DNA of 64,000 nt, taken from NCBI RefSeq assembly GCF_024138165.1, contig NZ_CP100000.1, forward strand, positions 3,891,870-3,955,869. The letters run 5' to 3'. The notes beneath the pieces are model-generated. The model was not told the origin of the DNA. It saw nothing but the letters and a program-made list of their open reading frames with translations, and did not search any database. The first letter of the stretch is position 1. Every line of letters begins with the position of its first letter. The DNA is from Halorussus vallis. Its GTDB lineage: Archaea; Halobacteriota; Halobacteria; Halobacteriales; Haladaptataceae. Made by a program: the position numbers and the translations under genes. This document shows positions 16,345 through 25,775 of the stretch, piece after piece.

Positions 16345-17607
16345 ATGACAAGCTTCAGCACTAAGAGCCTCCTGCAAGTCGAGGTAGAGAAATCCTCGCT
16401 TCGAGATGCTCGAAAAGAGATTCAGAGCGGAATCGGAGACGTCACCGTCCAGGTGGACGCATCGTCGGCGTCGTCCCAGCTGGCGAACGCGGGCGGCGGT
16501 GACGCGGTCGAACGAGCATCCCGGGAGCGAGCGATGTCGCGGCAGTTGCTCGACGCCCAGACGGACGTCCTCTCGGGGCTCCGTGAGGACCTCCAGGAGC
16601 GTCCCGTCCTCGACGAATGGGAGATCGAGCATGACCTTAGCCGGACCCGGAACGATCTCCTTCGGGAGCTCCTGGAGGTAACCGAGAAGGGGAACCTTCG
16701 CGGTCGTGCTGGGGGTGGAGGTCTTGGCGGGATGCTCGGTGGAACGCTCTCGATTGCGAGCCTGATCGGGAAGGTAGGCGCGTCGGCGCTTATCACTGGC
16801 ACGGTCGGTATCAGTGGCCTCATCTCGGGAAGCATCGGCGCCTACGAAATCGTCTCTGGGACCGTCAAGTCGGTAGACCTCATTTCAGGGACCGTCAGCG
16901 CGACGGACCTTATCACTGGGATCGTTCCTGCAGCGGACATCTTGAACGGGACCGTAGGTATCGCGTCATTCATCACAGGGACTATCACCATCTCCGAGTT
17001 CATCAAGAAGGATAGCAACGGAGACGACGGCGGTGATGCGGCCCCACCGCCAACACCGAACGAGTGGCCTGGACCTGGACCCCATCCTGGCCTCGGCCGG
17101 CCGGACAGATCCCCGGCGGTCACTCGTCCGAACGATGGCGGGCGCAGTAATCCGAGCCTCGTCGACCAGCTCCTCGGGACAGGGGCAGCGACTGCCTCCG
17201 TCTTGTGGAATACTCTTCCTGGAAACAATGCCGTCGAAGGAGCAGGACGGTGGGCAATGGACAATCCAGGGAAGGCAGCAGGCGCCGCCGGCCTGGGACT
17301 CGCTGCTGGCGGCCTCGCGCTTGCTGACGGTCCTCTTCCGTTCGGTGAAATGGCCGGAGGAGCTCTCCTCAGAGGTAGCGGTCTCCTCGCCTTGAGCGGC
17401 AGTGCAGGCGCGAAGAACGGGAGAGATACGAGAAGAAACAAAGCACGAGAACGGAAGCAGCAGCGCCCGAAGGTCGAATACTCGCCAACCTACAACGTCG
17501 ACCTCTCGGAGCTGAAGCGGAAGCAGCGGCGGGAGACACGGAAATTGGAGCGCCGTGTGAAGAAGCTCGAAAAGGAGTTCGACGGGAACGGATCCTGGAG
17601 GAGATAG
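16345..17607 (+). CDS. tape measure protein (420 aa)
   Basis: Order supports the call: it follows the chaperone pair and precedes tail-tip genes. The N-terminal 115 residues are helical and charged. Then comes a long hydrophobic Gly/Ala/Ile-rich region with decapeptide repeats (134-220), a Pro-rich linker (about 232-265), a second Gly/Ala-rich hydrophobic part (about 270-355) and a very basic coiled-coil tail (about 360-415). At about 1.5 angstrom per residue a tail of roughly 60 nm is expected, which is short for a siphovirus. Confidence 0.75.
   Translation: MTSFSTKSLLQVEVEKSSLRDARKEIQSGIGDVTVQVDASSASSQLANAGGGDAVERASRERAMSRQLLDAQTDVLSGLREDLQERPVLDEWEIEHDLSRTRNDLLRELLEVTEKGNLRGRAGGGGLGGMLGGTLSIASLIGKVGASALITGTVGISGLISGSIGAYEIVSGTVKSVDLISGTVSATDLITGIVPAADILNGTVGIASFITGTITISEFIKKDSNGDDGGDAAPPPTPNEWPGPGPHPGLGRPDRSPAVTRPNDGGRSNPSLVDQLLGTGAATASVLWNTLPGNNAVEGAGRWAMDNPGKAAGAAGLGLAAGGLALADGPLPFGEMAGGALLRGSGLLALSGSAGAKNGRDTRRNKARERKQQRPKVEYSPTYNVDLSELKRKQRRETRKLERRVKKLEKEFDGNGSWRR
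16744..17004 (+). repeat. decapeptide (30-bp) repeats in the tape measure gene
   Basis: About eight copies of a ten-residue unit with consensus TVxxxDLIxG run without gaps, for example TVKSVDLISG, TVSATDLITG, IVPAADILNG, TVGIASFITG. The period is exactly 30 bp and the DNA is diverged, so the repeat is kept at protein level. Confidence 0.75.
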
Positions 17608-17608
17608 C

Positions 17609-18193
17609 ATGGTCGAATCGAACGTAGCTCTCGAAATCGATGCCGACGTCGACGGAGACGGAACGAAAGAAACCGGGAGGTTCGAGTTCAAATCGGTGGA
17701 CGTCGAGGAGTCCATTCGAACGGGCTACCTGATAGACAGCGCTGGCGATAACCTGTACGCGTTCTTCGTCGGTCTCCTCGACGATGGCGCATCAAAGCGA
17801 AAAGGAATCAGTCTCGACCAGGGCGGCGGTCAGCACGTCTTCGAGATCGACTTCATGGGCTGGACCGGTGAAACCGGCCAGTGGGGATCCAGCCCGGACC
17901 CCGCTAAGGGGCCGAACAAACGCACGGCAACGGGAGCGGATCGTATCACCCGAATGAACGTGTTCATGAACTACCTCCGGGTCGGCCAGACGGACAGTAT
18001 CACGCCTGCCCGCTTCGAGTATGGCCAGTACACCCCAAACGGATTTCTCGACGATCATCTCGACGTCGCGGTCGAGAGTCCGAACATGGTCCCTCCAAAA
18101 GACGAGTCGAGCATCTTCGATGGAAGCCTCACGGTCGTCGAAATCGCGGACCTGAACGACGTGTTCGACGGAATGCAACAGACCGAATCATAA
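17609..18193 (+). CDS. tail protein, distal tail candidate (194 aa)
   Basis: It starts 1 base after the tape measure stop. Mostly beta, with DADVDGDG near the start resembling a calcium-binding loop (D-x-D-x-D-G). Genes directly after the tape measure usually encode the distal tail ring; size fits but no motif settles it. Confidence 0.6.
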   Translation: MVESNVALEIDADVDGDGTKETGRFEFKSVDVEESIRTGYLIDSAGDNLYAFFVGLLDDGASKRKGISLDQGGGQHVFEIDFMGWTGETGQWGSSPDPAKGPNKRTATGADRITRMNVFMNYLRVGQTDSITPARFEYGQYTPNGFLDDHLDVAVESPNMVPPKDESSIFDGSLTVVEIADLNDVFDGMQQTES

Positions 18194-18194
18194 C

Positions 18195-19334
18195 ATGACC
18201 GACCTGCTTTTGTACGCGCTCGCTCTCCCAAGGGCGGGCCAAACCCAGACCGAACAGCAGCAGCGCCAGAACCTGAGCAAACACGGCCTCCTCGACAACG
18301 ACTCCGGCGTGGTCCAGCATGTGAGTTCTGAACCCGGAACGCGGGCGCTGTCCGGCGTCTACCGGGGGAAGTACGCGGAGAAGATGGCGTCGGAACTCGA
18401 AGAGCTCGCAACCGCAGCGGGCGACAGCTCACTCCCGCTTGCGGGACGTGGGACGTCGACGCCGATGGACGGCTACTACTCGGTCGAGGAAGCAGACGTC
18501 CGACCGGCAGATCCGAAGGCTCAGAACCTCTATCGGTATCGGTTGTCGCTCGCGAAGGACGGGACCCGAGCATCGCGACGGCGCGCGATCTCGACGACGG
18601 TGGTTCAGGTCGAGAACGACCTCGGGAACGACCAGACCGCGCTCGTCGGCGTGCCGACCGCAGCGGAGGACGTCCGATGGAGTGACTCGGAGTCCAAGCA
18701 GACCGAGGCGGTCGCGGTTGTCGAGACCCGGAGCGCAGAGCTCGGTGATGTAGACGTCGTCGACGCGAAAGCGAGTTCGTTCACGAACCCGACGCTCGTC
18801 TACGACGTTGACTACACCGCGGAGGCGGATGTCGACGTTCGGGTCTGGGATACCCAGGGTCACGGCTCGAAACTTGACGGAGACGGCTATCTGCAGTGGA
18901 AGAAGGTGTTCTCGACGAGTCACGATTTCTCCGGAAATCCGGTGTGCGATAACGGCCTCGTCCGCCTCACGTTCGACACCGCGGCGAACTCACTCGCGGT
19001 CGAGGAGTGGGACTCGTCGACGAGCACCTGGTCGGCGGTCGCGCTCGGCACGTCGAACTGGGAGCTCGCCGGTCTGGACGTCACGGAGATCGGGCTCGCG
19101 AGCATCGAGGCGCAGGTCCGATTCGAGGATCCGAGTCAGTCGCCGACCGCAGAGTACTATCTGAACATGAGTCTGAAGCGGGGTTGGGAGTGGCCGCTCT
19201 GGACGGTGCCGGAGAACGAGACGCCGCCGACGCCGTCGGGGCTCCAGGATCTCCTCGCGCCGGTCGCGTCCGGTTCGGATTATGATCCGCAGGAGGTTCA
19301 GACGCTGGTGGATCGATCGGAGGTGCGAAAGTAG
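18195..19334 (+). CDS. tail protein, tail-tip candidate (379 aa)
   Basis: It starts 1 base after the previous stop and ends directly against the next start. An N-terminal helical part (residues 1-85) is followed by beta-rich domains with VYDVDYTAEADVDVRVWDTQGHG and RLTFDTAANSLAVEEWDSSTSTW, which read like carbohydrate-binding or Ig-type sandwiches. By position it should sit at the tail tip between the distal tail protein and the adhesin. Confidence 0.6.
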   Translation: MTDLLLYALALPRAGQTQTEQQQRQNLSKHGLLDNDSGVVQHVSSEPGTRALSGVYRGKYAEKMASELEELATAAGDSSLPLAGRGTSTPMDGYYSVEEADVRPADPKAQNLYRYRLSLAKDGTRASRRRAISTTVVQVENDLGNDQTALVGVPTAAEDVRWSDSESKQTEAVAVVETRSAELGDVDVVDAKASSFTNPTLVYDVDYTAEADVDVRVWDTQGHGSKLDGDGYLQWKKVFSTSHDFSGNPVCDNGLVRLTFDTAANSLAVEEWDSSTSTWSAVALGTSNWELAGLDVTEIGLASIEAQVRFEDPSQSPTAEYYLNMSLKRGWEWPLWTVPENETPPTPSGLQDLLAPVASGSDYDPQEVQTLVDRSEVRK

Positions 19335-22300
19335 ATGGTCGTCATCGACAACTTCGAAGACGGGGACACCTCAGCATACACGCAACACTGGAACGACGAA
19401 AAATTCAACGCCAGCACGAGTCGTGTCTACAGCGGGACGTACTCCGGCCACGTAAACGCCGACACAGACGGCGGGGGCATCTACTATTCGTCCAGAGGAC
19501 TTCCCAATTACCCGCCCAAAGGCTCCACCTTCTCGGGATACTTCAACCACGCCGGGCAATATAACCGCCTGGGGGTACTGTTCGGCGGCTCCTCTGTCAA
19601 CGGCTGTTACGAGGTCCACGTCACCCCGCAGTATGACAACATCTACATCTTCGACCGCACAGGGAGTTCGGTCAACAGTCGCACCATGCTTGCTTCTGCA
19701 AACGCGACCATCCCGGATACGCATGGATGGTTCAAGATAGAAGTCGACTGGCAGGACACGATAACGGCCCGAGTCTACAACCAGTCCGGTGCGCTCGCTG
19801 GGGAAGTCTCCGTCACAGACAGCAGGTATTCGACCGGCGGGTTCGGGTTTTACTTCGAAGGAGGGTCCAGCAACGTCAATTTCTATACGGACTACTGGAC
19901 GTATTCTGCGCCACCGGCCGCACCGTCGAACCTCGCCGCTTCCGCGACCGCGGACGACGTGTCGCTCTCGTGGGACGACAACAGCAACAACGAAGACGGG
20001 TTCCGGATAGAGCGTGCCCACGACGGGTCGGGATTCAGCGAAATCGCCACCGTCAACGCGGGGGTGACGACATACGATGATCCGAACGTCCTCGACGGCG
20101 AACTGTACACCTACAGAGTCAGGGCGTACAACGCCTCCGGCACCTCATCGTATTCGAACGAGGATTCGGCGACGACCAGTCTGTCCGCTCCGTCCGGGGC
20201 GTCCCAGACCGTCGACACCCCGACCGCTATCACGCTCAGCTTCACGGATAACACCGACAACGAAACCAGCTTCCGAGTCGAGAAGTCCGTCGATGGCGGT
20301 GCATGGACCCACGTTACGGACCTCTCGGCGAACACGACAAGCCAACAGTTCACCGTCTCGAAGAGCGCAGACACCTTCCAGTGGCGGATTCGTGCGGAAA
20401 CCGAACACACCACCAGCGGATGGGCGACGACCGGGACGGCCGCGACGGACGGCTCCGGGCTGACCGCGACGGTCGCGAGCGGCACCAAAATCGACCTCGG
20501 GTGGGATGCGAAACCCGACGCCGACGAGTACCACCTCTACCGGGCGCAAGCATCCAGTTCGTCTCTCGCTGACTACACCCAGATAGCGACTATTGCGGCT
20601 GGAACCACAACACACTCGGATACCGGATTGGAGTCCGGCGAGGAGTACCACTACCGCCTCGCACCGGTCTACGGCACCACGGAAGACAACCCGTCGGTCA
20701 ACGTCGCTGCGACCACCTCGCTCCCAGCGGCGTCGGGGGTCACGCTCGACACGTCGACCCAGAATGAGATCGGTGTCAGTTGGACGCGGAACGACAACTC
20801 CAGCGACGGCGTCTGGGAGATCTATCGGTCGACCGATGGCAGTCTGGGGACGCTCCAGACGACGATCTCGACGCTGAGCACCACCTCGTGGACGGACACT
20901 CCCGTCCCCGACGGTGAGAAATACTACTACACGATTCGGCGTGTCACCGACCATGCGTCGGCGGACTCCTCACAGGTATCGGCGACGACCATCCTCCCCG
21001 CGCCGGTCATCGACTCACTCACGGTTTCCGGGGACCAGTTCGAAGTCGCATTCCAGGACCGGAGTGACAACGAGGACGAGTTCCGCGTCTACCTCCGACC
21101 GACAGGGACGGCCTCGTGGACGTTCGACGGGACGGCCGCAGCAGACGCGACGTCCTACACGACTACGAGCCAGCGCGACGGTGAGGAGTACGAGCTGAAG
21201 GTCGCCGCCTATACCGAGGATGCTGAATCGGATTCGGGCGTGGTGACCGCGACGACCGACCTCCCCGACGCCCAGACGCCAAGCCTGGACAACGGGATCG
21301 AGGACGAGATCACCGCGACATGGCCGGACGTCATCGACTACGGGAACTATCGGTTGAGGTACCGTCAGACTGACGTGTCGACGTGGACGGACTGGGGGAC
21401 CGTCGGTGAGGCGATGACGTCGGCGACGATTCGGGGGCTCCCGGACGGCGAAGAGTTTGAGGTCCAGCTTCGGACGGAAACTGAGCACACCCCCGGGACG
21501 TGGACGGCGAGTGCGACGGTTGTCACGGCATTCCCCACGCCGACGAATCCGGCCGCGACCATCACGGCAGCGCTCACGGCCGAGGTCACCTGGAGCGAAC
21601 AGTCCGACAACGAGAACGGCTTCCGCATCTACCGAGCTCGAAAGTACGACTACGGCTGGGGGCCGTGGATGGAGGTCGGCGAGGTCGACCCGAACATCAC
21701 GTCGTTCACCGACGACACGCTAAGTCCAGGGAACGACTACAGGTACAAGATCGAGGCGTTCACCGAGGACGCCACGAACGAGTCGGCGGCGACGAACACG
21801 GTTTCGACCGCGTCGAGCGGCGTCCCCCGTGAGCGAACGGGCTCGAAGGGCTATGAGGTGAAGGTCGAGCATCCCTCTGGGCAGGCGCTTCGGCCGCAAC
21901 TCCTCGACGATCCACAGTTCACGCCGGCGCTCAACGACTACCCCCGCATCGAGATCCCCGTTCCCCGAGACGAGAAGTGGCAAGGCGAGGCGTTCGAGGA
22001 AGCTCCGCTGTCGGTCTGGAAGGACGGCAGGATTCTCCCGATCGACCAGCTCATCAACGTCCGGATGGAGCCCGGTCGAACCGTCTTGGAGGGGCGTGGC
22101 GGGAAGGAACTCGATGACCGCGTGCAAGCAGAGTTCGACAACCACGAAGCGCATCTGGCGGCGAAGGAGCTCGGCCAGAATAACACGAGCTACGCGATGC
22201 ATGTCGACGACCCTTCGACGTCGACGCGGTCGGATACGGTGATTCAGGAGGCGTCGACGCAGTCGGAGTTTGAGAACTTCGTCACGATTCCGTCGGACCA

Positions 22301-23969
22301 GCCGGCCGAAATCGTCGACGGTGGCGTCCAGACGAAGCAAACCGCTTGGCACCTGGAGGCGTGGGGCGACTCGACGGAGTTCGATGGGACCGCGCACACA
22401 GACGTCGACTGGAACGTCACCAGCGACCTGTCAGATACGGCCGGCAACGCCATTGAACTCTCCAACGACGGGAATTACGTCGAAGCCCAGTTCACGCCGG
22501 CCTACGACATCCCTGCCGGACAGGCCAGCGGATGGGTCCGGTTCGGGAACCCAAACGGGATTAGCAACGGCCCGCCCCTCAAGGCGACCATCAACGGTGA
22601 GCAATTCGCTGGCACCTCCGAGGGGTTCAGCATCGGCGAGAACTGGACGAACCAGACCGGGACCATCTCATCGCCACTGAACGCCGGGGAGACATGCACG
22701 ATTCGCGTCAAGATTGAAGACAGCACGCCGTCAAGCCAAGACTGGAGCGAATCGGCGTTCGTTGATATCTTCGGCGGGTTCGACGGCAGGTACAACTACT
22801 TCTTCGACAACGACGCCCTCCCCAACCATAGCCTGAACGGGCCGGAGAGTCATCCAGACGCCCTCCCGATCGAGTTCGAGACGACGACCACCGCGTTCAA
22901 CGTGACGGGCGGCCGGGTCGAGGTGTCGATGGACGATACCTCGAACGGCCAGGCACTCGCGTTAAGTAACGACGAGGGAACGACCTGGGAGACGGCGAGC
23001 AACACATCGAGCTTCGAGACGAGCTTCCCGAACACGGGGACATCGCTGACCTTCCGGGTGACGCTCAGTCGGTACGGCACTCGGAATAGCCCGACGCCGA
23101 TGGAGGGATTCAACACCCAGCGCATCGAGAGCTTCACCGTCTACGGCGACCTCGAGGATACGCCGATTTTGGACGGCCAGAAGTACGACGACTCGCTGAA
23201 GTCGGTGTTCAACCAAATCGCCAACTACGGCAACTTCATCTGGGAGCTTCAGCGCGACCAGAACGGGTGGTCGGTCGAGTGGACCGAACCTGGACTGAGG
23301 ACTGCCGACAGCGACACCGCGCTCGTCGATTACTCGGTGCAGAAGAACGTCGAGTCGAAGTACCTCAAAGCCGTCATCAAGGGCGCGGCTCGCCCTGTCC
23401 GCGGGGATGACTTTACGTCGAGTTATGATAATTGGTTGCCGCTGAACCATTCGAACTTGGTGCCGACCACGGAGATCGTCCGGGACTTCTCCACTGGGGG
23501 GACGTTCACCTACGGGACGGACTACGAGCTCGACCGCATCAACGGCCGTATCAAGGTACTGAGTACTGGGAGCATGTCCGACTCGACGGACTACGAGATT
23601 GACTACCAGTACAAGGTGGAAGGGTCGTATACGGCGGAGACTGCGGGGAGTGACCCGCCGGAAGTTATCCGGACGATCCCAGAGTTGGCGACGGAGCGGG
23701 CGTGCCAGCATGCGGCGCTCTATCTAATTCAGCGAGTTCAGGAGCCGCTCTGGAGTGCGACGGTCACCATCCCGAAGGATGATGCAGGCCTGAGTCTCGT
23801 CGACGACCTCTCCCTCGACGGACTGCCTACCCAAGGGGAGCGGATGGTCGTGCGAGAAGTTGAGCAGTCGCCCGAGCAGGTCGTGCTACGGCTTGGTTCG
23901 CGGCAGTCGGTCGGCGAGGTCATCAACGATATCCAGTCACGGATTTCGTCGGTGAGCAAGCGGGTGTAG
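19335..23969 (+). CDS. tail fibre/adhesin with LamG-like and seven FN3 domains (1544 aa)
   Basis: Residues 1-191 form a concanavalin/LamG-like sandwich (FEDGDTSAY, GGIYYSS, WFKIEVDWQDTI, GGFGFYFEGG). Residues 193-828 are seven fibronectin type III domains of about 90 residues, each with an LSW- or VSW-like first half and a GEEYxYRV-like strand. From about 830 to the end is a tail-tip module: a segment with PRDEKWQGEAFEEAPLSVWKDG, a carbohydrate-binding-like sandwich, and a final part like phage tail hub proteins with FNQIANYGNFIWELQRD. It is the likely host-binding protein. It ends the late region. Confidence 0.85.
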   Translation: MVVIDNFEDGDTSAYTQHWNDEKFNASTSRVYSGTYSGHVNADTDGGGIYYSSRGLPNYPPKGSTFSGYFNHAGQYNRLGVLFGGSSVNGCYEVHVTPQYDNIYIFDRTGSSVNSRTMLASANATIPDTHGWFKIEVDWQDTITARVYNQSGALAGEVSVTDSRYSTGGFGFYFEGGSSNVNFYTDYWTYSAPPAAPSNLAASATADDVSLSWDDNSNNEDGFRIERAHDGSGFSEIATVNAGVTTYDDPNVLDGELYTYRVRAYNASGTSSYSNEDSATTSLSAPSGASQTVDTPTAITLSFTDNTDNETSFRVEKSVDGGAWTHVTDLSANTTSQQFTVSKSADTFQWRIRAETEHTTSGWATTGTAATDGSGLTATVASGTKIDLGWDAKPDADEYHLYRAQASSSSLADYTQIATIAAGTTTHSDTGLESGEEYHYRLAPVYGTTEDNPSVNVAATTSLPAASGVTLDTSTQNEIGVSWTRNDNSSDGVWEIYRSTDGSLGTLQTTISTLSTTSWTDTPVPDGEKYYYTIRRVTDHASADSSQVSATTILPAPVIDSLTVSGDQFEVAFQDRSDNEDEFRVYLRPTGTASWTFDGTAAADATSYTTTSQRDGEEYELKVAAYTEDAESDSGVVTATTDLPDAQTPSLDNGIEDEITATWPDVIDYGNYRLRYRQTDVSTWTDWGTVGEAMTSATIRGLPDGEEFEVQLRTETEHTPGTWTASATVVTAFPTPTNPAATITAALTAEVTWSEQSDNENGFRIYRARKYDYGWGPWMEVGEVDPNITSFTDDTLSPGNDYRYKIEAFTEDATNESAATNTVSTASSGVPRERTGSKGYEVKVEHPSGQALRPQLLDDPQFTPALNDYPRIEIPVPRDEKWQGEAFEEAPLSVWKDGRILPIDQLINVRMEPGRTVLEGRGGKELDDRVQAEFDNHEAHLAAKELGQNNTSYAMHVDDPSTSTRSDTVIQEASTQSEFENFVTIPSDQPAEIVDGGVQTKQTAWHLEAWGDSTEFDGTAHTDVDWNVTSDLSDTAGNAIELSNDGNYVEAQFTPAYDIPAGQASGWVRFGNPNGISNGPPLKATINGEQFAGTSEGFSIGENWTNQTGTISSPLNAGETCTIRVKIEDSTPSSQDWSESAFVDIFGGFDGRYNYFFDNDALPNHSLNGPESHPDALPIEFETTTTAFNVTGGRVEVSMDDTSNGQALALSNDEGTTWETASNTSSFETSFPNTGTSLTFRVTLSRYGTRNSPTPMEGFNTQRIESFTVYGDLEDTPILDGQKYDDSLKSVFNQIANYGNFIWELQRDQNGWSVEWTEPGLRTADSDTALVDYSVQKNVESKYLKAVIKGAARPVRGDDFTSSYDNWLPLNHSNLVPTTEIVRDFSTGGTFTYGTDYELDRINGRIKVLSTGSMSDSTDYEIDYQYKVEGSYTAETAGSDPPEVIRTIPELATERACQHAALYLIQRVQEPLWSATVTIPKDDAGLSLVDDLSLDGLPTQGERMVVREVEQSPEQVVLRLGSRQSVGEVINDIQSRISSVSKRV

Positions 23970-23990
23970 CCCCCGAGGACAACCCCTGCC

Positions 23991-24653
23991 TCAGGCTTTT
24001 GTGATGGATTCGACCGAGGCGTCGTGGGAGACGAGTGTCTCGTACTTCGAAAGTGCCGGCGTGCCGAGACGCTCTTCCAGGGTATCGTACGCACCGACGG
24101 TGTACGTCTCAATCCTCGTTGGTGTATCTCCATTCCCCCACTCCCACTCGCCTTTGACCGTCACTCGGACCGCAAAGTCGTTGTCGTTGTTCAGGTCGAC
24201 ACCGTAAATTGTTCCCGGCACGGCTGTGCTCTGAACGACCCAGAAGGAGACTTCGACCTGGCTCTCCGGGTCAGGAGTCGTCGTCGGAGTGGGAGTTGGT
24301 TCCTCAGTAGTCGTTTCCGTGGTAGTTGGTTCCGGCGTTGTGGCCGTCTTCTCCGTAGTCGTCTCGGTCGTCGTCGTTGTGGCTTCGGTGGTCGTCTCAG
24401 TAGTCGATGTCTCGGTCGTCGAGGTTTCGGTGGTCGTCTCGGTGGACGTCGGCGTGGTCGCGGTCGGTTCTGCTGTCGTCGCTGTCTCCGTCTGTGCAGA
24501 GGCGGCTTGCAGGCCACTCTCGCCCGCGATCGTCGTTTGGGGTTGCGATGCAGATTTGGACTGCTGAAAGTACTGGTTACCGACTACGATGCCGCTGCCG
24601 CCGAGGGTGCCGGCGGCGAGAGCGGCGATGACGTTCCGTCGATTCTCGTCCAT
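23991..24653 (-). CDS. secreted Thr-rich protein with Tat-like signal (220 aa)
   Basis: The N terminus MDENRRNVIAALAAGTLGGSG has twin Arg and a hydrophobic core like haloarchaeal Tat signals. Residues 55-130 are a low-complexity Thr/Glu/Pro linker of the kind that is O-glycosylated in haloarchaeal surface proteins. The C-terminal 90 residues form a small beta domain (VEVSFWVVQST, VRVTVKGEWEWG). No lipobox Cys is visible. It is antisense and convergent to the adhesin gene, with its own promoter. It probably sits on the host surface, perhaps affecting adsorption by other viruses. Confidence 0.75.
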   Translation of the reverse strand: MDENRRNVIAALAAGTLGGSGIVVGNQYFQQSKSASQPQTTIAGESGLQAASAQTETATTAEPTATTPTSTETTTETSTTETSTTETTTEATTTTTETTTEKTATTPEPTTTETTTEEPTPTPTTTPDPESQVEVSFWVVQSTAVPGTIYGVDLNNDNDFAVRVTVKGEWEWGNGDTPTRIETYTVGAYDTLEERLGTPALSKYETLVSHDASVESITKA

Positions 24654-24673
24654 GTTTCATTTCAGAATCCCGT

Positions 24674-24690
24674 AATTATAATGCTTCCCC
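24674..24690 (-). promoter_or_regulatory. TATA box for the secreted protein (leaderless)
   Basis: Read on the minus strand, GGGGAAGCATTATAATTACG has a purine-rich BRE-like part and TATA box ATTATAAT (24675-24682), centred about 25 bp before the ATG at 24653. That spacing predicts a leaderless mRNA, normal for haloarchaea. Confidence 0.6.
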
Positions 24691-24831
24691 CACTATCGAA
24701 GGTTGAGAAAAACCGCGTACGAGTTCGTCGCCCCTCCACGTCGCCCTTTCTCTGAGGACTGCTTCACCGACGGGATACGGCGTCACGACGAGAGCGCGCT
24801 CCCGTAGGACTTGTGAAGTAGTAGCCCCCAC

Positions 24832-24853
24832 GGAGTAGCGCTCTCAGCGCTCC
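24832..24853 (-). terminator. hairpin downstream of the minus-strand cassette
   Basis: AGCGCT (24837-24842) and AGCGCT (24846-24851) form a 6-bp stem with a 3-nt loop, extendable with a bulge. It lies about 45 bases past the last gene of the minus cassette and may end its transcript. Nothing else is seen in 24700-24896. Confidence 0.35.
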
Positions 24854-24896
24854 CTACGCGGCCACGAACACTATTTCTTTCGCTAGCTTGGGCCGG

Positions 24897-25157
24897 TTAG
24901 TTGTTGATTCGGTGGATGCATTCAGCGAGGAAGGAGTTGAGCTGGCGGGCAACTTCGGGCTCGAGGGTGACGACGATGCCGCGTTCCTGCGTCTGAGGGA
25001 AGTGCATCACCATCGCATCGTCGAACGACCGGACGATGCCGTTGAGGCCACCGAAGGGGAAGCTCCGCTGTTCGCGTCCAAGTGATTCTTGGCGGAGTCG
25101 ATCGACCATTCCGTACGTTGAACCGGTTTCTTGACGAACGTCTTCGTCTGAATTCAT
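24897..25157 (-). CDS. small hypothetical protein, MNSD-type (86 aa)
   Basis: The ATG at 25157 overlaps the previous stop (ATGA). After the start MNSDEDVRQETGSTYGMV comes a compact alpha/beta part with MVMHFPQTQERGIVVTLEPEVARQLNSFLAECI. No known family. The first 18 codons occur again, slightly diverged, at 25776-25829, so the gene or its start has been duplicated. It is the last gene of the minus-strand cassette. Confidence 0.65.
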   Translation of the reverse strand: MNSDEDVRQETGSTYGMVDRLRQESLGREQRSFPFGGLNGIVRSFDDAMVMHFPQTQERGIVVTLEPEVARQLNSFLAECIHRINN

Positions 25158-25333
25158 CGCTGGCCACCCGTGTTCAGCAACCGCTCTAAATCCCTCTCCA
25201 ACTGTTCCACCGTATAGCCATCTTGATGGAGGTACCGTGCCCTCGCGTCTTCTACCGACTGCCCTCGTTCGTACCGCGGGTCATAGGGGGTGGTCTTACA
25301 GACTTTCGCGCGTTCAGTTCCGTCACTCGTCAT
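25154..25333 (-). CDS. SHOCT-like small protein (59 aa)
   Basis: A 59-codon minus-strand frame from the ATG at 25333 to a TGA that overlaps the next start. The C-terminal 30 residues (SVEDARARYLHQDGYTVEQL and on to LERLL) match the short C-terminal helical pattern known as SHOCT. Codon bias and the ATGA coupling support it. Confidence 0.6.
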   Translation of the reverse strand: MTSDGTERAKVCKTTPYDPRYERGQSVEDARARYLHQDGYTVEQLERDLERLLNTGGQR

Positions 25334-25390
25334 CGGTCACACCCCGATAAGCCCCCGCAGGTAGTGAACGAACGAACCGCGAAAAAGCAA

Positions 25391-25678
25391 CTACTCGTCG
25401 GCTGTCAGGTCGATGTCGATGTCCGGATCGTCGTAGTCTTCGAGTTCGGGAGCGTGCCGACCGTCGGTTGGTCGGCGTTCGATCAGGCTGCTGAAGTCCT
25501 TCCGAACGAGCGCGGTTTGGACTTCCCGGTCTTGAGGCTCTCGTAGTGCTTCGAAGGCCTCTTCTCGGGATTCTGCCTGCACTGTCACCGTCTCGTGAGT
25601 GACCTGTTCGACGCTGATCTCGAAGATTTTCTCTTCGCTGTCCGTCTCGTCGCTGCTGTCGGTTTGGCTTGTTGCCAT
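25391..25678 (-). CDS. small acidic protein resembling DpnD/PcfM type (95 aa)
   Basis: After a Ser/Asp/Glu-rich start the chain reads KIFEISVEQVTHETVTVQA then ESREEAFEALREP, a strand-strand-helix unit like DpnD/PcfM-type small proteins. An acidic tail follows. The start at 25678 is preceded by an AT-rich stretch, so it may have its own promoter. Confidence 0.6.
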   Translation of the reverse strand: MATSQTDSSDETDSEEKIFEISVEQVTHETVTVQAESREEAFEALREPQDREVQTALVRKDFSSLIERRPTDGRHAPELEDYDDPDIDIDLTADE

Positions 25679-25775
25679 AGTTTCTAATCGTTGTCAAGCA
25701 ACCTAGTTTTTTCGATAGTTCATTCAGTTTGGAGTGGGTTGGTCGTGGTGGGTCTGTCGTCAGGGAAGATTTATC

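Noticed and set aside
24285..24500. Repetitive DNA that could suggest CRISPR or satellite repeats
   Set aside because: It is the codon pattern of the Thr/Glu-rich linker in the secreted protein; spacing is irregular and there are no spacers.
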